DNA of 64,000 nucleotides from Proteobacteria bacterium UBA6503 (GCA_002436405.1 DJLZ01000001.1:682713-746712); one strand, 5' to 3'; shown: positions 18,200-26,955, numbered from the stretch's first letter. The notes: generated by a model not told the origin, from the letters alone. Numbers and translations: made by a program.

Positions 18200-18739
18200 T
18201 TACAGGTTGTGGTCGGTTGCAGCTTCTTTAAGCTTTTTCTCTTTGGTCAGCTTTTTCACAATCATGTTGCGCTTAAGGCGTGAAAGGTGATCAATAAATA
18301 GCGTGCCTTCTAGGTGGTCAATCTCATGCTGTAGGCATGTTGCAAGCAGGCCTTCGGCTTTGATTTCAACTTCTTTACCATCACGGTTTAGGCCTTTGAT
18401 GGTGCAGGTTTCTGGGCGCTCAACTTCTTCGTAAAAGCCAGGGACTGAAAGGCAGCCTTCTTCGTAAATGCTTTGGTCGCTCGAGGCTTTAACAACTTCA
18501 GGGTTGGCCAGCATAATTGGGTTAGGCTCTTCACCGTTTTTGGTGTCAGCAACGTCAACCACAATCACACGCTTAAGCACACCCACTTGGGTGGCCGCAA
18601 GGCCAATACCTGGGGCGGCGTACATGGTTTCGAGCATGTTGTCCATCAGCTGGCGAATTTCATCGTCTACTTTCTCAACAGGGAGCGCACGCTCTTTCAG
18701 GCGTGGGTCAGGTGCGGTGAGAATCTTTAATAGGGCCAT
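18200..18739 (-). CDS. def: Peptide deformylase
   Basis: 179 residues. This Fe/Zn enzyme removes the N-formyl group from new proteins. All three motifs are present: GIGLAATQVG, EEGCLSVPG (metal Cys) and QHEIDHLEGTLF (HExxH with catalytic Glu). The C-terminus is Lys-rich. It is first in def-fmt-truA; the 155-bp gap to the divergent etfB probably holds both promoters. Confidence 0.96.
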   Translation of the reverse strand: MALLKILTAPDPRLKERALPVEKVDDEIRQLMDNMLETMYAAPGIGLAATQVGVLKRVIVVDVADTKNGEEPNPIMLANPEVVKASSDQSIYEEGCLSVPGFYEEVERPETCTIKGLNRDGKEVEIKAEGLLATCLQHEIDHLEGTLFIDHLSRLKRNMIVKKLTKEKKLKEAATDHNL

Positions 18740-18895
18740 TTTGTATCAATCCTTTAATGTTCGTAGCATTTATATGGCTTTTTACGTTTAGTTTCAAGGC
18801 TACTATGGCTTTCGTCCTTTCATTTTAAACGGTTTCACCGTATTATATGGGCATAAAATAATAAGCTTAATCAATTATAAGCAGTAGGTATTCAC

Positions 18896-19624
18896 ATGAA
18901 GATTCTTGTTGGTTTTAAGCGGGTGATCGACTACCGCATTACCGCACGCCCTAACTCAGCGGGCACAGCGGTTGACCTTAACGGCGTTAAAATGGCGCCA
19001 AACCCATTCGATGAAATTGCTCTAGAAGAAGCGCTAAAGCTTAAAGAAGCTGGTAAAGCGACTGAAGTTATTGCCCTAGGTATCGGCGGCGACAAAACCC
19101 CTGAAACTTTGCGTACAGCTTTGGCCATGGGTGCCGATAAAGCCGTGCACGTTCCATTTGATGGCGAAACTGATGCCTTTGATGTGGCACAAGTTTTTGC
19201 AAAAGCTGCAAACGAACTAGGCGCTGGCCTTGTGCTGATGGGTAAGCAAGCGATTGACTCTGATAACGGTCAAACCCCGTCGATGACGGCTGAACTTCTA
19301 GGTTGGCCACAAGCCCTTAACGCCTACAGCATTGACTTAAGTGGTGATGACGCAAGCGTAACCTGCGAAATTGACGGCGGCCTTGAAACTTTTGGCTTTA
19401 AAATGCCAGCCGTAATTAGTGTTGACCTTCGTCTGAATACACCACGTTTTGTTAAAATGCCTGACATTATTAAAGCCCGTAGCAAACCAATTGATACGAT
19501 GGAATTTGCCTTCTCTGAAAACCGTATTCAGATTGAAAGTGTTGTAACACCTAAGCAAGAGCGTAAGAACATCATCGTTGAAACTGCTGATGAACTTGCT
19601 CAAAAACTGGAGGGCCAACTATAA
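18896..19624 (+). CDS. etfB: Electron transfer flavoprotein beta subunit
   Basis: 242 residues. It starts MKILVGFKRVIDYRI and has the AMP-binding GADKAVHV and the DSDNGQT segment typical of EtfB. With EtfA it carries electrons from acyl-CoA and other dehydrogenases to the quinone pool via ETF-QO. The stop overlaps the etfA start (TAATG). The next operon downstream encodes succinate dehydrogenase. Confidence 0.95.
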   Translation: MKILVGFKRVIDYRITARPNSAGTAVDLNGVKMAPNPFDEIALEEALKLKEAGKATEVIALGIGGDKTPETLRTALAMGADKAVHVPFDGETDAFDVAQVFAKAANELGAGLVLMGKQAIDSDNGQTPSMTAELLGWPQALNAYSIDLSGDDASVTCEIDGGLETFGFKMPAVISVDLRLNTPRFVKMPDIIKARSKPIDTMEFAFSENRIQIESVVTPKQERKNIIVETADELAQKLEGQL

Positions 19625-20571
19625 TGAGTATTCTAGTTATTGCCGAACACGATGGTAAAAGCCTAAGCCTGTCATTCCCTAAAGTGATGGCAGCGGCCAA
19701 ACAACTTGGCGAAGTAACAGTTTTGGTTGCCAGCGACAACGTGGCACCTATCGCTGAAGCTGCCGCTAAGGTTGAGGGCGTAAGCAAAGTGATTACCCTT
19801 GAAACACCTGAATTCAAACGCCCAACGGCTGAGCTTTGGGTTGAAAACCTTGAGCATCTTGCCGCCAACTGCACGCACATTATTGCCGCTGCCACCACAT
19901 ACTCACGTGGGGCATTGGCTCGTTTGGCTGCACGTTTGCAGGCGCCAATGGCCACTGACGTTATTGCCATTAAAGACGCTAACCACTTTACCCGCCCGAT
20001 TTACGCAGGTGCTGTGAATGCTGATATTGCTGTAAATAACGGCGAAAAACCAATAATCATGAGTATTCGTTTCTCAGCGTTTGAGGCTGTGGGTACACAA
20101 GATGGTTGCGCTATTGAAGCAGGTAACCCTGTGCCAACAAAAGTGCTTAACGAAAGCACGAAGCTTGAAGCTACAGGCTCTGACCGCCCTGATCTGGGTG
20201 CGGCCCGTTTGGTTGTTTCAGGTGGCCGTGGCGTGGGCTCAAAAGAGCAGTTCGCCCTGATTGAAAAATTTGCTGACAGCCTAGGCGCTGCCGTTGGTGC
20301 GTCACGTGCTGCGGTTGATGCTGGCTACTGCCCTAACGATATGCAAGTAGGCCAAACCGGTAAGGTTGTAGCACCAGATGTTTACTTTGCCGTAGGTATT
20401 TCAGGTGCGGTACAGCACTTGGCTGGTATTAAAGGTGCAAAAACAATTGTTGCCATTAACAAAGACCCTAACGCCCCAATTTTTGGCGTAGCTGACTTTG
20501 GTATCGTGGGTGACTTATTTGCCATTGTGCCCGAACTAATTGAGAAGATTGGGAAAGAAAAAGCAGCCTAA
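19624..20571 (+). CDS. etfA: Electron transfer flavoprotein alpha subunit
   Basis: 315 residues. The N-terminal nucleotide-like domain ends at about 190. The C-terminal FAD domain has [49 protein letters not shown] and [10 protein letters not shown], all canonical EtfA motifs. It is coupled to etfB. A small GGGG/CCCC hairpin just past the stop (about 20574-20586) may weakly terminate transcription before sdhA. Confidence 0.96.
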   Translation: MSILVIAEHDGKSLSLSFPKVMAAAKQLGEVTVLVASDNVAPIAEAAAKVEGVSKVITLETPEFKRPTAELWVENLEHLAANCTHIIAAATTYSRGALARLAARLQAPMATDVIAIKDANHFTRPIYAGAVNADIAVNNGEKPIIMSIRFSAFEAVGTQDGCAIEAGNPVPTKVLNESTKLEATGSDRPDLGAARLVVSGGRGVGSKEQFALIEKFADSLGAAVGASRAAVDAGYCPNDMQVGQTGKVVAPDVYFAVGISGAVQHLAGIKGAKTIVAINKDPNAPIFGVADFGIVGDLFAIVPELIEKIGKEKAA

Positions 20572-20653
20572 TTGGGGTTTGCCCCTTGCCACGTTGCGTT
20601 TTATCCCTATGATAAAGTTGTAATTTACTAAGAATAAAGAGGTCTATAACCTT

Positions 20654-22378
20654 ATGTCATCGCCGACAGTCCAACACCACCAACACGATATTGTTATTAT
20701 TGGCGCAGGCCTAGCTGGTCTACGTGCTGCTTTTGAAGGTATTACCGCAGGCTTGGATACTGCAGTTATTTCAAAAGTTCACCCACTTCGCTCACACTCA
20801 TGTGCGGCGCAAGGTGGCGTAAACGCAGCCATTAACCCGAAAGACAACTGGGAAGACCACGCCTACGATACCGTTAAAGGCGCTGACTTTATTGGCGACC
20901 AAGACGCGATTGACCTTATGTGCCAAGAAGCCCCACAAGCGGTGCTTGACCTTGACACCATGGGCTGCCCATTCTCACGTGAAGATGATGGTACAATTGC
21001 CCAGCGTGCTTTTGGTGGCGCTAACTTCCCTCGTACAGCGTACGCTGCTGACCGTACTGGCCACGCCATGCTGCACACCCTATGGGAACAAGCCATTAAA
21101 AACGGCGTAAACGTATACGACGAATTTCATGTTCTAAAGATCCTAACCGATAAGCAACGCAAGCGTGCTTCAGGCGTTGTGGCTTACGAAATTGCAACAG
21201 GTACACTACACGTTATTAAAGGCCGTGCCGTACTTGTAGCAACAGGTGGTTACAGCCGCGTATTTGCCCACAACACCAACGCCATGATTAACACTGGCGA
21301 CGGTATTGCCCTAGCTATGCGTGCAGGTGCGCCTGCTGCTGACCTTGAGTTTGTGCAGTTCCACCCAACAGGCCTAAAGAGCAGTGGTTTGCTAATCTCT
21401 GAAGGTGTGCGTGGTGAAGGTGCTTACCTTATTGGTAAAGACGGCAAACGCTTTATGAGCAAATACGCCCCGAACAAACTTGAGCTTGCCAGCCGTGACG
21501 TTGTATCACGTGCAGAAGTGATGGAAATTAAAGCCGGTAACGGCGTTGATGGTGCGGTCTTCCTTGATGTGCGCCACTTGGGTAAAGACCTTATCCTTGA
21601 GCGTCTACCACAAATCCGCCAATTGGCAATCGACTTTGAAGGCGTTGACCCTATTGATGCGCCAATCCCAGTTCGCCCAACCTGCCACTACACCATGGGC
21701 GGTATCCGTGCGAACAAATTTGGCCACTCATACCTAGAAGGTCTGTTTACTGCAGGTGAAGCCTCATGTGTGTCTATCCACGGTGGTAACCGCTTGGGTG
21801 CAAACTCACTGATTGAAGGTATCGTATTCGGTAAGATTACCGGTAAAGAAATGGTGCGCTACGCTAAAGAAGAGGGCGAAGCTGTACCACAGGTTGAGCC
21901 AGAAGATATTAGCGAAGTACAGCAAGAAATTTCAGCCATTAAAGCAACCCCTGCCAAGGGCGGTAAGCGCGTGGCGGACCTTCGTGACAAACTAACTGAA
22001 TCTATGCAAGAGCATGTAGGTGTGTTCCGTACGGAAGACCACCTAAAAGAAGGCTTGAAGCAAGTGCGCAAAATTAAGAGCGACTTCAAGAAGGTCTACA
22101 TCGACGATAAGTCAGACATGTTCAACACCGACCTACTTGGCGTGTACGAACTACGTAGCCTGATTGACCTTGCAGAAGGTACTGTGATGGCAGCGCTTGA
22201 GCGTAAGGAATCTCGTGGTGCACACAGCCGCGAAGACTACCCAAACCGCGACGATAAAAACTGGATGAAACACACCCTTGTGAGCTGGAACCACAACCGC
22301 CAAGGCGTTGAGATTGACTATGACGAAGTGCGTACCACAGGTAACGAGCGCTACGTCCCAGTTGAGCGTAAGTACTAA
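20654..22378 (+). CDS. sdhA: Succinate dehydrogenase flavoprotein subunit
   Basis: 574 residues, succinate to fumarate with covalent FAD. The dinucleotide motif is IVIIGAGLAGLRAA. The FAD-linking His is His48 in RSHSCAAQGG. Substrate motifs QFHPTGL and RPTCHYTMGGIRAN are present, as is HGGNRLGANSL. It starts an operon with sdhB, an SH3-like protein and sdhE, and there is no sdhC or sdhD nearby. The flavoprotein itself is conventional; the complex it belongs to is not. Confidence 0.95.
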   Translation: MSSPTVQHHQHDIVIIGAGLAGLRAAFEGITAGLDTAVISKVHPLRSHSCAAQGGVNAAINPKDNWEDHAYDTVKGADFIGDQDAIDLMCQEAPQAVLDLDTMGCPFSREDDGTIAQRAFGGANFPRTAYAADRTGHAMLHTLWEQAIKNGVNVYDEFHVLKILTDKQRKRASGVVAYEIATGTLHVIKGRAVLVATGGYSRVFAHNTNAMINTGDGIALAMRAGAPAADLEFVQFHPTGLKSSGLLISEGVRGEGAYLIGKDGKRFMSKYAPNKLELASRDVVSRAEVMEIKAGNGVDGAVFLDVRHLGKDLILERLPQIRQLAIDFEGVDPIDAPIPVRPTCHYTMGGIRANKFGHSYLEGLFTAGEASCVSIHGGNRLGANSLIEGIVFGKITGKEMVRYAKEEGEAVPQVEPEDISEVQQEISAIKATPAKGGKRVADLRDKLTESMQEHVGVFRTEDHLKEGLKQVRKIKSDFKKVYIDDKSDMFNTDLLGVYELRSLIDLAEGTVMAALERKESRGAHSREDYPNRDDKNWMKHTLVSWNHNRQGVEIDYDEVRTTGNERYVPVERKY

Positions 22379-22414
22379 GTTTTTTAATAAGAGCTAAAAT
22401 AAAGAGACTCTGAA

Positions 22415-23713
22415 ATGACTGAAGATAAAAAGAAAAAAGTAGCTACTAAAAAGCCAGCAGCTAAAAAAGCCACTGCGAAAAAAACAGTAGTGAAAAAGCC
22501 TGCTGCTAAAAAAGCTGCCCCTAAAAAGGTTGCAGCCAAAAAGCCAACGGTTAAAAAGCCAGCACCGAAGGCTGCTAAAGTAGCCCCTAAAGCTGTAGAG
22601 GCGCCACAAACTCATGTGATTGAGCCTAAAACACCTACACAGTTCCTGATTGCAGCTGCTCTGAAAGACCGTGCCGCTAAAAAAGCAGGCAAAAAAGACG
22701 GCCCTAAAGAGAAGATTAAGATTACCGTTCAGCGTGCTGAAAAAGACGATAACGGCGGCCTTAAAACATGGGAAGAAAGCTTTAACGTTCCTTACGATGA
22801 CAGCACAACAGTGCTGCAAGCGCTTGAGTGGATTAAAGGCCAAGAAGATGGCTCACTCACATTCCGTCGTTCATGCCGTGCAAGTATTTGCGGCTCATGC
22901 GGTATGGTGATTAACAACCGTTCTCGCTTGGCGTGTAAAACTAAGGTGATTGACCTTGTGAATGGCTCGCCTGAGCGTAACCGCCAGCCAGCGACTGAAA
23001 TTCACATTGCACCTCAGAAAAACCAACCAGTTGCCAAAGACTTGGTAATTGAGCTTGAGCCTTTCTACAACAAAGTTAAAGGCATCACCCCATACGTACA
23101 AAAGGGTGAAGAGACAGCAAAAGAAGTTAACAAAAACTCATTCGAGCAAGTAAACCTTGTATCAAACTGCATCATGTGTGGCCTTTGCTACAGTGATTGT
23201 ACAGCCATGGTTGAAAACCCGAACTTTATTGGCCCAGCTGCGCTTGCAAAAGCATTCCGTTTTGTGGCTGACCCTCGCGAAGGTAAGCGTACTGAGCGTC
23301 TTCGTGAATTGTCAGAAGAAAACGGCGTATGGGATTGCACCCGCTGCGGTATGTGCCTAGATGCCTGCCCTAAAGGTGTTGACCCAATGGAAGCCATCGT
23401 GAAGCTACGTACCCGTGCCATGAGCGCTGGTATTACCGATAACGCTGGTGCACGCCACGCCCTTGCCTTCAAAGGTGATATGGCGCGCTGGGGTGTGCTA
23501 AACGAGCCTTTGCTATTGGTGAAAACCCACGGCCTTGGCGTGATTAAAGAAATGGGCACCGCTTTGCACCTTGCGAAGAAGGGTAAAATCCCATCTCCAA
23601 TCCCGCATAAGGTTGAAGGCTTGGACGAAATTAAAGCGATTTACAAAGAGCTTGAGAAAAACCCAATCGATGTTGAAACCAAAGCCGAAGACTCAGGTCC
23701 GGGTGCTGGTTAA
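22415..23713 (+). CDS. sdhB: Succinate dehydrogenase iron-sulfur subunit with a long basic N-terminal tail
   Basis: 432 residues, far longer than the usual 230-280. Residues 1-65 are a Lys/Ala/Pro-rich tail built from AAKK/PAAKK units, like histone H1 tails. The ferredoxin domain follows with the [2Fe-2S] cysteines 154, 159, 162 and 174 (CRASICGSC). Two clusters come after: CIMCGLCYSDC (252-262) and CTRCGMCLDACPKG (308-318). The CxxCxxCxxxC layout in both resembles HdrC/type-E SdhB rather than classical SdhB. About 110 residues follow the last cluster. It hands electrons from SdhA to SdhE. Confidence 0.92.
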   Translation: MTEDKKKKVATKKPAAKKATAKKTVVKKPAAKKAAPKKVAAKKPTVKKPAPKAAKVAPKAVEAPQTHVIEPKTPTQFLIAAALKDRAAKKAGKKDGPKEKIKITVQRAEKDDNGGLKTWEESFNVPYDDSTTVLQALEWIKGQEDGSLTFRRSCRASICGSCGMVINNRSRLACKTKVIDLVNGSPERNRQPATEIHIAPQKNQPVAKDLVIELEPFYNKVKGITPYVQKGEETAKEVNKNSFEQVNLVSNCIMCGLCYSDCTAMVENPNFIGPAALAKAFRFVADPREGKRTERLRELSEENGVWDCTRCGMCLDACPKGVDPMEAIVKLRTRAMSAGITDNAGARHALAFKGDMARWGVLNEPLLLVKTHGLGVIKEMGTALHLAKKGKIPSPIPHKVEGLDEIKAIYKELEKNPIDVETKAEDSGPGAG

Positions 23714-23740
23714 TAGACATTCATAGAGAAAGTTACGCCC

Positions 23741-24121
23741 ATGTTTTTTGGTAAACGCGAAAAGCCACAAGGTATGTCAATGAAGACGAAGCTTTTGCTT
23801 ATTCTATTCCTTGTTGCGTTGTTCTACGTCTTTAAAGGCGCAATTATGGCGCACTTTGGCTTTGAGCCTGCCGAACCTGTGCAACAAACTTCAAGTGAAG
23901 AAGTTCAAGCCCCAAGCATGTTGCCAGCAACAGCCATGGTTGTACAAAACGCCACTGTGTTCCAAGAGCCTAATGGCCGTAAGCCATACGCCTCAGTGGG
24001 CGCAGGTCAGCCAGTAAGCATCCTTGATGTGGAAGATCGTGGCCAACATTACATTAGCGTTCGCCACAATGGTATGGCCGGCTACATGCAGCGCCGCGAC
24101 CTTAACCTTGGCAAGAAATAA
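23741..24121 (+). CDS. Membrane-anchored SH3-like protein within the sdh operon
   Basis: 126 residues. A short basic N-terminus is followed by one transmembrane helix (about 15-36, TKLLLILFLVALFYVFKGAI), a Pro/Glu/Ser linker, and a C-terminal domain of about 55 residues that looks like a bacterial SH3b fold (VFQEPNGRKPYASVGAGQPV, then HYISVRHNGMAGYMQRRDL). The linker places the SH3 domain in the periplasm if the helix is an N-in anchor. It lies between sdhB and sdhE with short gaps, so it is co-transcribed. A role in anchoring or assembling the complex is inference from position only. Confidence 0.8.
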   Translation: MFFGKREKPQGMSMKTKLLLILFLVALFYVFKGAIMAHFGFEPAEPVQQTSSEEVQAPSMLPATAMVVQNATVFQEPNGRKPYASVGAGQPVSILDVEDRGQHYISVRHNGMAGYMQRRDLNLGKK

Positions 24122-24154
24122 AGAATAATAAATCCCTGAAGAGGACACATTACC

Positions 24155-25051
24155 ATGAGTAAACAACTGAAATACGCCTACTACCCAGGTTGTGCAGCGA
24201 AGCAAATTCAGAAAGAAGCTGATTGGTCAGCCCGTGCAATTTGCCGCGAACTAGGCATCGAACTTCACGATATGCCTAAAGCCACATGCTGTGGTTCTGG
24301 TAACCTTCAGGAAACTGACCCAGCCGCTGCGCTTGCCATTAACGCACGTATCTTCAGTGAAGCTGAAGAAATGGGTATGGACATTGTGACCATCTGTAAC
24401 ACCTGCTTGCAAACATTCCGCTACGCTTACGAGCGCCTACAGGATGAAGAGATTCGCATCAAGATTAACAAAGTTCTGCGCAAAGCTGGCGTAAAGCCAT
24501 TTGAAAACAAGTGTGAACCAAAGCACCTAACATGGGTACTGGTTGAAGAGCTGGGCGCTGATGAACTTAAGAAACACATTAAAAACCCGCTAAACGGCAT
24601 GAAGGTTGCGCCATTCTATGGTTGCCATAGCCTACGCCCATCAAGCGTGTTTGATCACCGTGGTGGTGAGCGTCCTGGCTACCTTGACGTTCTGATTGAA
24701 GCTGCTGGCGGCGAAGTATTGAACTACAACGGCAAAGACAAATGCTGTGGTTTCCACTACATGCTTACAAAAGAAGACGACTTCTTGCGTATGTCAGGTG
24801 GTCATAGCTTTGAAGCAAAGTCTAAAGGTGCTGAGATTATTACCAGCCCTTGTACCCTTTGCGATATGGCCCTTGGTGCTTACCAAGCCATATCAGAAAA
24901 GAAAATGGGTAAGAAGATTGATCTCCCTGAAATGAGCATCCAACAGCTGATTGGTGTTTCTATGGGTATTCCATCGAAGAAACTTGGCCTACATAAGCTG
25001 CACCAAAACCCGGTGCCGGCGTTTGAAAAGAACGACGTTAAAACAGCTTAA
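24155..25051 (+). CDS. sdhE: Type-E succinate dehydrogenase subunit SdhE (HdrB-like, two CCG domains)
   Basis: 298 residues, related to heterodisulfide reductase subunit B. It has two complete CCG motifs: Cys13, Cys45-46, Cys81 and Cys84; then Cys157, Cys197-198, Cys233 and Cys236. In archaeal, cyanobacterial and epsilonproteobacterial type-E complexes this Cys-rich subunit replaces the SdhC/D membrane anchors and interacts with quinone. No membrane helix is visible. GAGGA precedes the ATG. Not to be confused with the unrelated flavinylation factor also named SdhE. Confidence 0.9.
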   Translation: MSKQLKYAYYPGCAAKQIQKEADWSARAICRELGIELHDMPKATCCGSGNLQETDPAAALAINARIFSEAEEMGMDIVTICNTCLQTFRYAYERLQDEEIRIKINKVLRKAGVKPFENKCEPKHLTWVLVEELGADELKKHIKNPLNGMKVAPFYGCHSLRPSSVFDHRGGERPGYLDVLIEAAGGEVLNYNGKDKCCGFHYMLTKEDDFLRMSGGHSFEAKSKGAEIITSPCTLCDMALGAYQAISEKKMGKKIDLPEMSIQQLIGVSMGIPSKKLGLHKLHQNPVPAFEKNDVKTA

Positions 25052-25065
25052 CAAGCCCATACGTA

Positions 25066-25096
25066 AAAAAGCCCCACCGTTAAGGTGGGGCTTTTT
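25066..25096. terminator. Bidirectional terminator after sdhE
   Basis: AAAAAGCCCCACC/GGTGGGGCTTTTT around GTTAA, with A/T tracts on both sides. It serves sdhE (plus) and the convergent ankyrin-like gene (minus). Confidence 0.93.
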
Positions 25097-25111
25097 CGTT
25101 AAAAGGAATCG

Positions 25112-25795
25112 TTATTGGCGAACTTTCGCAATGGCAGCGTCAAGCTGCTCAGGGGTGAACCCATGAAAAGCCAGTAGGTCATCGATATTCAATGGCCGCT
25201 CAAAGCCAAGCACAAGCAGTTTTGCGACCATATCAAGCAGAGCCTCAGGCGGTACCAGTGCAAAGTGCAAAACTTGCAGTACAACCTGCATCTTGGCGAT
25301 TTTGGGGTTAACACGCAATAGCAAGCGAATGCCATCCACATTACCCCATGAACCTAACAGCGACGCCGCAGACGTGCCCATGGCATTGGTGTGCAGCAGG
25401 CAGTCAGGGTCAAGCATGGCAACCATATGCAATGCATCAACACGCTGGCTACGGGCAAAATACATAGCGGCCGTAAACCCATCAGCACTGGCATAGCGCA
25501 AAATGCGCTTATCAATGCAGGCCATCAGCACAACAGCATTCCAGTTGTGGCGCTTGGCAAATTCAAGCACAGGGGTTTGTTTTGCATCATTGACGTCACG
25601 CACAATAGCGGGTGAATAGTCAATGAGGTGCAGCACAGCCTCAAGGTTATCGTGGTAGGCAAACCACATGGCAGCGGTGGTGCCATCAGGGTCAGCCGTA
25701 TGGGGGTTAGCCCCATCACGTAGAGCTTGAAGGGCGGCCTTGCGGTCGTTGTTTTCAGCGGCATGAAGCAGCCGCTCGTTTGCTGGGGGCATCAT
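25112..25795 (-). CDS. Divergent ankyrin-repeat-like protein
   Basis: About 228 residues from ATG 25795 (MMPPANERLLHAA). The frame opens further upstream at 25870, but without a better start. Repeats follow the same pattern as the gene at 9604: ADPDGTTAAMWFAYHDN, then units ending with an acidic-hydrophobic turn (DPDCLL, NPKIAK). The C-terminal 50 residues (VAKLLVLGFERPLN and the rest) resemble the end of the neighbouring broken copy. No signal peptide. Probable protein-binding scaffold or effector; function unknown. Confidence 0.72.
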   Translation of the reverse strand: MMPPANERLLHAAENNDRKAALQALRDGANPHTADPDGTTAAMWFAYHDNLEAVLHLIDYSPAIVRDVNDAKQTPVLEFAKRHNWNAVVLMACIDKRILRYASADGFTAAMYFARSQRVDALHMVAMLDPDCLLHTNAMGTSAASLLGSWGNVDGIRLLLRVNPKIAKMQVVLQVLHFALVPPEALLDMVAKLLVLGFERPLNIDDLLAFHGFTPEQLDAAIAKVRQ

Positions 25796-25883
25796 AGATT
25801 GAATGTCCGTAAAGAAGATACAAAAGAGAGAAGATGAAATATGAGGCGATACTGCGATGAATACCCTCATAAGTCAATAAAAA

Positions 25884-25908
25884 GAGCCCCACCAGTTAGG
25901 TGGGGCTC
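25884..25908 (-). terminator. Intrinsic terminator downstream of the broken ankyrin gene
   Basis: GAGCCCCACC/GGTGGGGCTC around a 5-nt loop, then TTTTTATTG on the minus strand. It is nearly identical in stem to the terminator at 25066-25096. Confidence 0.88.
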
Positions 25909-25930
25909 AGTCATTGTCAGTCGTTATATA

Positions 25931-26611
25931 TTAGAAGTCACCATCCATCCGCAGGCGGGAAATATCAGCCTCGTCGATGCCGATGGATTGCAGGGCTTCT
26001 GCAAAGTTATCGGGCTGTTCAAAGCCCATATTGATAAGCGCTGCAATGTACTTCGCCATGGATTCGGTGTTGAAGATATTGCTGTCGATGAAGTCAGCAA
26101 TAAGGTTAAGCTTCAGCACCTCAGGGTGGCAGTGCACAACACGGGCAACATTCACCAGGCTGCAGTTGTTCAGCAGCTTGTGAAGGACTGTTTCGCCGTC
26201 ATCATCAGCCATGGTCAGCAGGTCAGGGGCAATGGCAGCCACTGCCAGCACACTTTCAATGTTGTTGGTGCGGGCAAGGGCGATTGCGACGTTAACGCCG
26301 TTGGGCGCAACGTTATAGATGCTTTCGGGATGCAGGTCGCTGCAAGCAATCACGCCAGCGTAGTTATTTTGCCGAGCAAGTTCACCGACGACGGAACGCT
26401 AAATGCGGTTGCTTTGCAAAAGCACAGCAGGGTTCTTTTCAGCCATGGCCAAAACACCGGCAAGGTTGTTGTAAAACCCAAACCAGATGGCGGCATTGTT
26501 GCCGTCTTCATCGGTGGCGGTAACGTCAGCGCCAGAGGCAATGGCGTTGAGGGCGCATACGATGCTGTTGGTCTTTGCAGACATAATCAGCAGTTCATTC
26601 GGGGTAAGCAT
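25931..26611 (-). pseudogene. Ankyrin-repeat-like gene interrupted by an in-frame amber codon
   Basis: One frame runs from ATG 26611 (MLTPNELLIMSAKTNS) to 25931 with a single TAG at 26399-26401, after codon 70. Both sides are clearly homologous to the intact neighbour: before the stop TDEDGNNAAIWFGFYNN and EKNPAVLLQ, after it LARQNNYAGVIA and repeats such as GVNVAIALARTNN. Reading through would give 226 residues, close to the 228 of the neighbour. Because no frameshift is needed, the lesion looks recent, or the stop may be suppressed. An ATG at 26353 could restart the distal part. Confidence 0.75.
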
Positions 26612-26710
26612 AAAATGCAAACTCTTGTTGGGAAAAAGGGAAGAAAGATAAGCAAATAATAGCCGTACTATGCGGGGTAATCAGGGGAATGTCAACATAG
26701 GGTACTTTAA

Positions 26711-26726
26711 TGGAGCGGGTGACGGG
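26711..26726. repeat. 16-bp direct copy of the tRNA-Gly 3' end
   Basis: TGGAGCGGGTGACGGG is identical to 26881-26896, the 3' end of the tRNA-Gly gene including CCA. The copies are 170 bp apart in the same orientation, as left by site-specific integration at a tRNA or by partial tRNA duplication. No integrase is present. Confidence 0.7.
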
Positions 26727-26789
26727 TTGCCATATCTTTGCTTACGCAAACCTATCCCCCTGCGGGCACAGCCCTTGGGCCTATTTCTA

Positions 26790-26812
26790 AAAATGCCGCC
26801 CCACGGCATTTT
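26790..26812. other. Hairpin inside the stretch flanked by tRNA-Gly 3' repeats
   Basis: AAAATGCCG/CGGCATTTT with a 5-nt loop. The rest of 26727-26850 is GC-rich and structured (for example GCCC-TT-GGGC at 26771-26780) but has no coding frame of note. Confidence 0.45.
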
Positions 26813-26850
26813 CTTTACGTAATAGCCTGCGGTTCAATTCCCTATAAGTA

Positions 26851-26874
26851 AAAAACCTCCATGCGGAGGTTTTT
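26851..26874 (-). terminator. Terminator of tRNA-Gly
   Basis: AAAAACCTCC/GGAGGTTTTT with a 4-nt loop, directly downstream of the tRNA 3' end on the minus strand and ending in a U-run. Confidence 0.9.
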
Positions 26875-26880
26875 GGAATT

Positions 26881-26955
26881 TGGAGCGGGTGACGGGAATT
26901 GAACCCGTGTCTCAAGCTTGGGAAGCTTGCATAATAGCCACTATACTACACCCGC
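26881..26955 (-). tRNA. tRNA-Gly(CCC)
   Basis: Acceptor GCGGGTG/CACCCGC, anticodon stem CAAGC/GCTTG with loop TTCCCAA (anticodon CCC), T arm CGGG-TTCAATT-CCCG and an encoded CCA. The terminator follows. A 16-bp copy of its 3' end lies 170 bp downstream. Confidence 0.95.

Noticed and set aside
22415..22600. SdhB tail as a separate histone-like gene
   Set aside because: It is in frame with the iron-sulfur domains without a stop, and one ribosome site precedes the single ATG.
25841..26659. 272-codon plus-strand open frame antisense to the broken ankyrin gene
   Set aside because: Same reason: the minus strand carries the homology on both sides of the amber codon, and the plus frame has no family features.
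26711..26840. A second, broken tRNA-Gly gene
   Set aside because: Only the 16-nt 3' end is convincing; a GGCTATTA match upstream is too short to show a tRNA body.
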